Shown: one piece after another, positions 1-5,686 of the stretch
Layout of the letters: each line of letters begins with the position of its first letter
Numbering within the stretch: position 1 is the first letter of the stretch
Assembly: GCA_964528575.1 (NCBI GenBank)
Contig: CAZGTQ010000065.1
Span: 1-5,686 of the forward strand
DNA: 5,686 bases
Direction of reading: 5' to 3'
From: CAZGTQ01 sp964528575
GTDB lineage: Bacteria; Planctomycetota; UBA1135; GCA-002686595
Made by a program: the position numbers and the translations under genes
Notes under the pieces: generated by a model
What the model was told of the DNA's origin: nothing
Databases searched by the model: none
The model's input: the letters and a program-made list of their open reading frames with translations, nothing else

Positions 1-2348
1 TCGTCCGCCGGCAGCGTGCGGAAGCCCGCGCGGCAGCGGCCGATCGCGCGCGTCGCCGCGACGACGCTCTCCGGCCACCCCTCGACGTGCTCGATGCCCG
101 GAATGGAACGCGGCACGCGCTGCGCCGCGCGGCGCACGCACGCCTCGATCTCGGCGAGCTGCTCCTCGTCCGCCTTGCGCAACCGCGAGAGCAGCTTCGG
201 CAGCTCCTCGCTCCACAGCGGCAGCAACGCGGCGTCGGGCATGCCGACGAGCGGCGAGCGCAACAGCGTGAGCAGCGCGACGTGGTCGCTCGGGTCGAGC
301 ACCGCGCGCACGAGCGCGGTCGCGTCGATCACCTCGCGCCGCTTGTAGTACGAGCGGTCGCTCTGCACTTCGTAGGGGATGCCGCGTCGGCGCATCTCCT
401 GCAGGTACGGCTCGATCTGTGTCAGCGAGCGGAAGATCAGCGCGAAGTGCTCCCATCTCGCGCTCGGCCGTGCGTGGTGCTCGAGCACGTCGGCGGCGAT
501 CGCCCGCGCCTCGACCTCGTAGCTCGCGGCCTGGATCTTCGCCGGCGCGACGACGCCGTGCTCGTCGCGCGGCCACGACAGCCAGTACTCGACCGACGGC
601 CCCTCGCCCGCGACGTCCGCGTCCGGGCGCGCCGGCTCGAGCGGCGCGAACGGCGGCTGCACGCCGAGCTGCTCCTCCATCACGGGCGCGATCGCGCGCT
701 CGACCTCGTCGAGGATCGCCCGACACGAGCGGAAGTTGTGCGAGAGCCGCAGCCGCTCGCCGCCCGCCTCCGAGACGCGCGTCGCGAAGCGGTCGTACGC
801 GCCGAGGTCCGCGTTGCGCCACGCGAAGATCGACTGCTTGGGATCGCCGACGAGGAACAGGCACGGCGTCTCGGCCGCGTCCGAGCCGGGCGGCGCGAGG
901 CCGAGCGCGGCGACGACCTCGCACTGCACCTCGTCGGTGTCCTGGAACTCGTCGACGAGGAGCTGGCGGATGCGGCGCCGCTCGCGCGCGGCGATCCGGG
1001 GGTTCTCGCGCAGCAGGCGCGCCGCCTCGACGAGCAGGTCGGAGAACGTCGCGACGCCGCGCCGGCGCAGCTCGTCCTCGGCGACCCGCAGCGTCTTGGC
1101 GATCACGCGCCGCACGCGCCGCAGCAGCGGCGGATCGAGCTCGAGGAACGGCCGCACGGCCTCCGCGCAGCGCTCGAGCACGGCGGCGAAGCGCTCCTCG
1201 TCGAACGACTCGTCCTTCTCGAGCGCGCGCTGCTCGCCCTTGTTGAGCTTGCCCTTCGCCCACTCGCACACGCGCTTCCAGCGGCGCTCGTCGAGCGTCC
1301 AGACCTCGCGCAGGCTCACGAGCAGCGTCTCGAACGTCGTGCGCGGCGCGCCGGACAGCGACGCGACGAGCGCGACCGTGTCGTCGAGCCCTTCGATCGC
1401 ACCGGCCGTGTTGCGCGGGATGCCGCGCAGCGGCGCGACGAGAGTCAGCGCTTCGGCGACCGCGGCCCGCAGCTCGCCGACGAGCCGGGCGCACGTGCCG
1501 TCGTCGAGCGGGTCGGCTTCGAAGTCGGCCGCGCGCGCGCCCTCCTCGACGAGCGACACGAGCGCCTGCTCGATCTGCGGCGCGTCGATCCCGCGGCGCG
1601 CGAGCTCGATCAGGTCCTCGTCGACCGGCTCGGACCACGCGCGCTCGAGATACGCCTCGAGCACCTCGCGCAGGATCGTCTCGGTGCGGCCGAACGTCGC
1701 GTCGACCTCGAAATCGGGGTCGAAGCCGACCTCGAGCGGGTATGCGGCGAGCAGCCGGCGGCAGAACGCGTGGATCGTGCTCGCGACGAAGTGGTCGAGC
1801 GCGCCGCGCAGCGCCCGCGCGCGCTCGTGCAGCAGCGCGGGCTCGGGCAGCGCGTCGGCGACGAACGCGACCGGCAGGTCGCTCGGGTCGAGCGCGCCGC
1901 GCGCGGTCACGCGCTGGATGCGCGCGAGGGCACGGCCGACGCGCGTCGACATCTCCGCGGCCGCCGCCTCGGTGAACGTGATCGCGACGACGCCGCGCAG
2001 CACCGCGACCGCGACCGCGTCCGGCTCGCTCGTCTCCCCCGCCGAGACGGCCTCGTCCCAGCCGGGGCCGACGCACCAGTGCACGACGCGCGCGACGAGC
2101 GTCGCGGTCTTGCCCGTCCCGGCGCCCGCCTCGAGCAAGAGCGGCCGCGCGAACTCGAGCACGGCCGTGCGGCGCGCGTCCCCGTCGCCGCGCGCGGGGG
2201 GCGCCGGAGCGGATGGCGCGGGCGCGACGGCGGGCTGCTCCGGCGGCGGTTGGGAACCCGGCTCGGAGGCGCGCCGCGGCGCGCGCTTCGCCCGCGGCCT
2301 GCGCGCCGGCGCTCCGCCCTCGTCGCCGAACAGATCGCCCTGCTTCAC
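1..2348 (-). CDS. addA: AddA-like UvrD/RecB-family ATP-dependent DNA helicase, 3' end outside window
   Basis: Superfamily 1A helicase, expected to be the motor subunit of an AddAB-type complex that unwinds double-strand ends for recombination repair. The frame is open from a GTG at 2348 to the window edge (782 codons, no stop). Motifs seen: Walker A AGAGTGKT (74-81); Ia TFTEAAAAEM (124-133); STIHAFC (190-196); TFSDLL (434-439), typical of AddA/RecB; Walker B VDEFQDTD (465-472); motif III GDPKQSIFAWR (501-511); motif IV LSHNFRS (535-541). The C-terminal helicase half begins with ALIFRS (636-641), RGIPYEV (655-661), YYKRREVID (667-675) and LRSPLVGM (696-703). Motifs V and VI and any C-terminal nuclease lie beyond the window, so a nuclease-bearing AddA cannot be told from a nuclease-less UvrD helicase. 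Oddities: a low-complexity Pro/Ala/Arg N-terminal extension (about 8-58) preceded by QGDLF (3-7), about 15 extra residues between motifs I and Ia, and Arg59 where the Q-motif glutamine is expected. The GTG start is chosen for its ribosome binding site and its GTGA overlap with the upstream gene. Helicase identity is near certain; the AddA assignment rests on its partner and gene order. Confidence 0.85.
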   Translation of the reverse strand, partial: MKQGDLFGDEGGAPARRPRAKRAPRRASEPGSQPPPEQPAVAPAPSAPAPPARGDGDARRTAVLEFARPLLLEAGAGTGKTATLVARVVHWCVGPGWDEAVSAGETSEPDAVAVAVLRGVVAITFTEAAAAEMSTRVGRALARIQRVTARGALDPSDLPVAFVADALPEPALLHERARALRGALDHFVASTIHAFCRRLLAAYPLEVGFDPDFEVDATFGRTETILREVLEAYLERAWSEPVDEDLIELARRGIDAPQIEQALVSLVEEGARAADFEADPLDDGTCARLVGELRAAVAEALTLVAPLRGIPRNTAGAIEGLDDTVALVASLSGAPRTTFETLLVSLREVWTLDERRWKRVCEWAKGKLNKGEQRALEKDESFDEERFAAVLERCAEAVRPFLELDPPLLRRVRRVIAKTLRVAEDELRRRGVATFSDLLVEAARLLRENPRIAARERRRIRQLLVDEFQDTDEVQCEVVAALGLAPPGSDAAETPCLFLVGDPKQSIFAWRNADLGAYDRFATRVSEAGGERLRLSHNFRSCRAILDEVERAIAPVMEEQLGVQPPFAPLEPARPDADVAGEGPSVEYWLSWPRDEHGVVAPAKIQAASYEVEARAIAADVLEHHARPSARWEHFALIFRSLTQIEPYLQEMRRRGIPYEVQSDRSYYKRREVIDATALVRAVLDPSDHVALLTLLRSPLVGMPDAALLPLWSEELPKLLSRLRKADEEQLAEIEACVRRAAQRVPRSIPGIEHVEGWPESVVAATRAIGRCRAGFRTLPAD

Positions 2349-5300
2349 GAGCGCTCGCCTCCGCGCGCCTTTTGCGTGTCCTCGCGCTTGGTGACCGACA
2401 GCTCCCACGCGGCGCGCAACGCGGCGAGCGCCGGAGCGCTTCGCTCGCTCGCCGTGCCCTGCACGATCGCGCCGAGCGCGCGGCGCGCGCCGCTGTCGCC
2501 GCGCACGCACGTCTGGGCGTAGTCGCACGTCTTGCAGGCGGCCGGTTCCTTGTCGCCGTCCTCGAACAGCCGCGGGTAGAACGCGCCGGCGCTCCACGCG
2601 CCGACCAGCGTCTGCACCGCGCGCTCGAACCACGGCGCGTGCGCGTCGGGCTCGGCGACGGCGACCTCGGGGTCCTCGCCCTTCGCGGCGTCCGCGCCGA
2701 GATAGAGATAGCGGCCGCGCGCGCCCTCGCCCGCCGCGAGCGCGTATGCCATCGCCTGGAGCGCCTCGCCGCGCGGCAGCCGCTCCTTCGCGAACGTGCT
2801 CGGCGCGACCGCCTTGCCGGTCTTGTAGTCGGTCAGGATCACGGTCGAGCCGCGCCGCTCGACCGCGTCGGCGCGGAACGTGATCGCGACCGCGGCGGCG
2901 CCCGAGCCGACCGTCACGCGGCCCTGGACCTCGGCGCCGATGAACCCGAGCTGCGGCCAGCGCGTCCGCTCCTCCTCGTCGAGCGCACGGGCGCGCTCGA
3001 CGAACGGCCGCGCGACCGCGGCGATCGTGCGCACGTAGCCGAGCTGCGGCGGCCGGTGCTCCGCGATCTTCGCGCGCGCGACGTCGCAGAGCAGCCCCTC
3101 GAGCGCCGCGTCGTCGGGCCATTCGAGCGGGACCGGCGCGCGACGCAGCGCCGTCTCCAGGTCGACGGGCTCGGAGCCGAGCGTGCGCTTCGCGATGCGC
3201 TCGAGCACCTCGTGCACGACGTTGCCGACCATGCGCGCGTCGACGCCGGGGAGCGCGTCGAGCGGATCGGGCGTCGGCTCGAGCTGGAGCAAGCGCCCGA
3301 GCAGCGCTTGCCACGGGCAGCGCGCGAGCGCTTCGACCCGGCTGACCGACGGCGCCTCGACGCGCGGATCGGGCAGCACGGCTCCGGCGTCGGTCGCCGC
3401 GCCGACCAGGCCGAGCCACGGCGCGAAGCGCTCGGGCTCGAACGGGCCGCTCTCGTACGCGCGCAGGACGCGCGCGCGCGCGCCGGCGACCGCGTCGGGC
3501 GCGCGCTCGCCGCTCTCGCGCAGCGCGAGCGCGAGGCGCCGCTCGTGGCCGTCGAGCCCCGCGTGCAGCGCGCCGAGGATCGCGTGCTCGGCCGCGGTGC
3601 GCGGGCCGCCGCTCGCCGCCCGCTCGCGCTCCTGCGGGTACAGGGGCGGGGCGGCGAAGACGCTCTCCTCGTCGTGCTCGCGCAGCAAGCGCTCGACGAG
3701 CGGCGAGATCACGCTCGGCCGACCGTCGTCGTCGGCGAAGCACCACGAGACGGTCACGCGCGGGCTCGCCGACGCGAGCTGCGCGAACAGGTAGCGGTCC
3801 TCGTCGCGGCTGCGCGCCTTGACCGGCATCTCGGGCAGGAGGTCGGTGAGCGCGCGCCGCAAGTCGTCGGACAGCACCGCGTCCTCGCGGATCGGCCGCG
3901 GGAACGCGCCGCGACCGACGCCGACGACGAACAGCCGCTCGAACGTGCGCGCGCGCGCCTCCATCGCGTCGAGCACCTGGACGCCGCCGCCGTTGCCGCC
4001 GAGCGCGGGCGCCGCGAGCGGCGCGAGCGCGCGGCGCACGAGCTGGCCGAGCTCGTCGAGCGTGAGCTCCTCCTCGCCGAGCGACTCGGCGAGGTCGGCG
4101 AGCGCCTGCGCGACGCGCTGCTCCGAGCGGTCCTTCGCGCGCCAGCCGAGGTCGTCCGTGCGCGCGCGCTCGAGCTCGGCGAGGTGCGCGGCGAGCGTGG
4201 CGCTCTGGGGCCAGCTCGCGAAGCGTCGCGCGAGCGCACGGGCGGCGCCGGCGCAGGCGCGCAGGTCGCTGCCGCGCAGTTTCGCGCGACGCGCGTGGAA
4301 GCCGATCTCGTCGCTGCGGCCGACGCCCAGCCGCAGCGGCAGGCGCAGCGAGCCGCGCTCGCCCAGTCGCTCGTCCACGTCGAGCGCGGCGACGTCGGCG
4401 AGCCGCGCGGCGCCGAGCACGCGCAGGCCGAGGCGCAGCTCGTGCGAGGGGGCGCGCTCGACGGTCTCGCTCTCGCCGGAGTCGCCGGCGCGCTCGAAGC
4501 GCAGGCGCGGCGCGGCATCGAGCCAGCGGTCGGCGGGACAGCGCTCGCGCGCTTCGAACAGATCGAGCAGCGCGAGGACGCGGCGGCCGTCGCCGTCGAT
4601 CGGGGCGCGGGCGCGCAGGCCGGAGCACGGGATGCCCAGGCGGCCGAGCTGGATGCGTAGCGCGCTGCGGTACGGCGCCAGGTCGCGCGCGACGACGCCG
4701 ATGCGCTCGGGCCGCACGCCGGCGGCGAGCGCGTCGCGCACGCGCCGCGCGACCTCGCGCGCCTCGGCCTCGGGGCCGGGAGCACGGAACAGCTCGAGCG
4801 CGGCGGGCTCGCGTGGCGCGCCCGCCGAGCGCGGCTCGGCCTCGAAGCGCTCGATCAGCCGCTCGGCGAACGACGCGCCGAGGTCGGTCGCGCTCGGGTC
4901 GTCGGGGTCGGGCGGAAGGTCGACGAGCACCGTGGTCGGGAAGCGGCGCGCGAGCGCCGCGAGCAGGTCGGCCGCGCGCCCGGTCGCGTCGGCGAAGCCG
5001 TGGACGACGAGCGCGCTCGCGACGAGCGAAGTGCCGCTCTCGAGGGCCTCGCGGGCGCGCCGCAGGAGCTCGGAGCGCCCGCCGGCGCCGCGCTCGGCGA
5101 GGGCGCGCGCGACCTGGACGGCGACGGCGACGACGGCGCGGGCGCGGCGGCGCGCGTCGGCGGAGCCCCCGGCCGCGTCGACGCGCTCGAGGACGGCGCC
5201 GGCGTGCTCGGGCTCGAAGCCCGCGTCGAACAGGTCACGCACGGCGCCGGCGACGCCGCGGTAGCCGTCCTGGAACGCGCCGAACGCGCCCCGCAGGAGC

Positions 5301-5644
5301 GGGTCGGCTGCGGCGGAACGGCGGGCGAGCAGGTCGACGAGCAGGTCGCCGCCGCGCAGGGGCTCGCCGCCGGCGGTGAGCTCGACCGCGAGCGCGTGGA
5401 GCGTCTGGACCTGGACGCCGGCGATGGCCCCGAGCGCGGCGGTCAGCCGCTCGGCGACGTGGAGCCGCAGCGAGCGCGACGGCACGAGCACGCGCAACGG
5501 CCGGGCGAGGAGCGTCGGCTCGCTCCGCGCGCGCTCCCGGTGCGTGGCGACGATCGCGAGCAGCCGCGCCTCGGCCTCCCGTGCCCCGGCCGCGAGCTCG
5601 ACGACCGCGCCGACACGCCCCTCTCCGCTCGTCGCCGGCGACAT
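2345..5644 (-). CDS. addB: AddB-like helicase-nuclease subunit with C-terminal PD-(D/E)XK nuclease and Fe-S cysteines
   Basis: Probable AddB subunit (1099 aa, close to the roughly 1100-1170 aa usual for AddB). It would cut one strand at processed ends and form the RecC-like scaffold beside AddA. N-terminal helicase-like core: LRVLVPSRSLRLHVAERL (50-67) matches the segment after motif I; VVHGFADATGRAADLLAAL (213-231) matches the motif II region; EAREVARRVRDAL with RIGVVARDLAPYRSAL (294-329) and VQVLDAMEARARTFERLFVVG (555-575) belong to the second helicase-like half. No GxGK(S/T) is present near the N-terminus, so this subunit probably does not hydrolyse ATP. Nuclease domain: GNVVHEVLERI (807-817), E905, D926 in FRADAV, D939 and K941 in LTDYKTGK, then Q963 and Y967 in LQAMAYALA. 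Cys776 (ARCPWQ) plus Cys1037, Cys1040 and Cys1046 (CX2CX5C) form the AddB/Cas4-type [4Fe-4S] staple. The ATG at 5644 is the first good start; no ribosome binding site precedes it and the frame is open upstream to the window edge, so an earlier start cannot be excluded. An alternative name is generic PD-(D/E)XK nuclease family protein. Confidence 0.85.
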   Translation of the reverse strand: MSPATSGEGRVGAVVELAAGAREAEARLLAIVATHRERARSEPTLLARPLRVLVPSRSLRLHVAERLTAALGAIAGVQVQTLHALAVELTAGGEPLRGGDLLVDLLARRSAAADPLLRGAFGAFQDGYRGVAGAVRDLFDAGFEPEHAGAVLERVDAAGGSADARRRARAVVAVAVQVARALAERGAGGRSELLRRAREALESGTSLVASALVVHGFADATGRAADLLAALARRFPTTVLVDLPPDPDDPSATDLGASFAERLIERFEAEPRSAGAPREPAALELFRAPGPEAEAREVARRVRDALAAGVRPERIGVVARDLAPYRSALRIQLGRLGIPCSGLRARAPIDGDGRRVLALLDLFEARERCPADRWLDAAPRLRFERAGDSGESETVERAPSHELRLGLRVLGAARLADVAALDVDERLGERGSLRLPLRLGVGRSDEIGFHARRAKLRGSDLRACAGAARALARRFASWPQSATLAAHLAELERARTDDLGWRAKDRSEQRVAQALADLAESLGEEELTLDELGQLVRRALAPLAAPALGGNGGGVQVLDAMEARARTFERLFVVGVGRGAFPRPIREDAVLSDDLRRALTDLLPEMPVKARSRDEDRYLFAQLASASPRVTVSWCFADDDGRPSVISPLVERLLREHDEESVFAAPPLYPQERERAASGGPRTAAEHAILGALHAGLDGHERRLALALRESGERAPDAVAGARARVLRAYESGPFEPERFAPWLGLVGAATDAGAVLPDPRVEAPSVSRVEALARCPWQALLGRLLQLEPTPDPLDALPGVDARMVGNVVHEVLERIAKRTLGSEPVDLETALRRAPVPLEWPDDAALEGLLCDVARAKIAEHRPPQLGYVRTIAAVARPFVERARALDEEERTRWPQLGFIGAEVQGRVTVGSGAAAVAITFRADAVERRGSTVILTDYKTGKAVAPSTFAKERLPRGEALQAMAYALAAGEGARGRYLYLGADAAKGEDPEVAVAEPDAHAPWFERAVQTLVGAWSAGAFYPRLFEDGDKEPAACKTCDYAQTCVRGDSGARRALGAIVQGTASERSAPALAALRAAWELSVTKREDTQKARGGERS
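2358..2362 (-). promoter_or_regulatory. Ribosome binding site of the helicase gene, inside the end of addB
   Basis: GGAGG on the minus strand lies 9 nt before the GTG at 2348, inside the last codons of the upstream gene. The GTG overlaps the upstream TGA as GTGA (2348-2345). This supports the GTG start and suggests translational coupling of the two subunits, with no room for a separate intergenic promoter. Confidence 0.75.
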
Positions 5645-5648
5645 GGGA

Positions 5649-5686
5649 CGTGATGATAGGCGCCCGAGCGCCCGTGATGATAGGCG
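5649..5686. repeat. 14-bp direct repeat at 24-bp spacing upstream of addB
   Basis: The sequence cgtgatgataggcg occurs at 5649-5662 and again, identically, at 5673-5686, where the window ends. The spacing is exactly 24 bp, so this is either two copies of a binding site or the start of a tandem array of 24-bp units continuing outside the window. Between the copies, ggcgc (5659-5663) and gcgcc (5668-5672) can pair as a 5-bp stem with a 4-nt loop. On the plus strand each copy reads TGA TGA TAG in one frame. The AT-containing core stands out against the GC-rich surroundings. A role as operator, promoter element or mere duplication at a contig edge cannot be decided from this window. Confidence 0.7.
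5653..5658 (-). promoter_or_regulatory. Possible -10 element for addB (leaderless transcript)
   Basis: TATCAT on the minus strand matches the TATAAT consensus at five of six positions and ends 8 nt before the ATG at 5644. Transcription started from it would begin at or next to the ATG, which would fit the absence of a Shine-Dalgarno sequence there. No convincing TTGACA-like -35 box lies at 17 bp: the hexamer there is ATCATC, within the second repeat copy. The call is weak, because the hexamer is part of the direct repeat and may be a protein-binding site instead. Confidence 0.25.

Noticed and set aside
87..2522. Plus-strand open frame of 811 codons opposite the helicase gene
   Set aside because: Its translation is Arg/Ala/Leu-rich with no recognisable motif, and it lies antisense to a frame carrying all the expected helicase motifs. 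High third-position GC on the minus strand removes stop codons from the opposite strand.
2213..4660. Plus-strand open frame of 815 codons opposite the AddB-like gene
   Set aside because: It has low-complexity Arg/Ala composition, no domain signature, and runs across the junction of two well-supported minus-strand genes. It is a compositional shadow.
3754..4785. Minus-strand open frame of 343 codons in another frame within the AddB-like gene
   Set aside because: Its Arg/Ser/Ala-rich product has no motif, while the overlapping frame gives a coherent AddB-like protein. It is an out-of-frame shadow.
1..5644. Possible defence or novel antiphage system from the helicase and nuclease pairing
   Set aside because: Both proteins match AddAB-type repair subunits in domain order, length, Fe-S signature and gene order. 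No defence-associated partner is visible, so the standard repair role is the simpler reading.
5000..5653. Plus-strand open frame ending in TGA TGA TAG at the right edge
   Set aside because: The tandem stops made it look like a real gene end, but the product is a low-complexity antisense shadow of the AddB N-terminus and the same triple stop recurs in the 24-bp-spaced repeat.
1..5686. CRISPR array, tRNA, rRNA, insertion sequence or terminator
   Set aside because: No repeat-spacer pattern, tRNA-like cloverleaf, transposase motif or hairpin followed by a T-run was seen on either strand. The only clear repeat outside coding sequence is the pair at the right edge.

Overview
The window holds two adjacent minus-strand genes and almost nothing else. 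The DNA is very GC-rich (roughly three quarters G+C by eye), and nearly every codon ends in G or C. This suggests a high-GC bacterium, for example a myxobacterial-type or other deltaproteobacterial lineage, an actinobacterium or an uncultured relative. No sequence here fixes the taxon.

Layout, in the direction of transcription (high to low coordinates). At the right edge, 5645-5686 is a short upstream region with a 14-bp direct repeat at 24-bp spacing, of which 1.6 units are visible. From 5644 to 2345 runs a complete 1099-residue gene that I read as AddB: a degenerate UvrD-like helicase scaffold followed by a C-terminal PD-(D/E)XK nuclease with a four-cysteine iron-sulphur signature. Its TGA stop overlaps the GTG start of the next gene in the tetranucleotide GTGA (2348-2345). 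From 2348 to the left edge runs a UvrD/AddA-type superfamily 1A helicase. It has intact motifs I, Ia, II, III and IV but is cut by the window after 782 residues, before the expected motifs V and VI and any C-terminal nuclease domain.

Together the pair looks like an AddAB-type helicase-nuclease, the functional equivalent of RecBCD, which processes double-strand DNA ends for RecA loading and homologous repair and also degrades unprotected linear DNA. The order addB then addA, the overlapping start and stop, and the strong ribosome binding site inside the end of addB all fit a translationally coupled operon that makes the two subunits in matched amounts.

This is mostly a housekeeping repair locus, not a new system. 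The points worth a second look are a sliding-clamp-binding-like pentapeptide (QGDLF) at the extreme N-terminus of the helicase, the absence of a Walker A motif in the AddB-like subunit, and the repeat at the right edge, which may hold a promoter for a leaderless transcript. Long open frames on the plus strand are antisense shadows produced by the GC-rich codon use.
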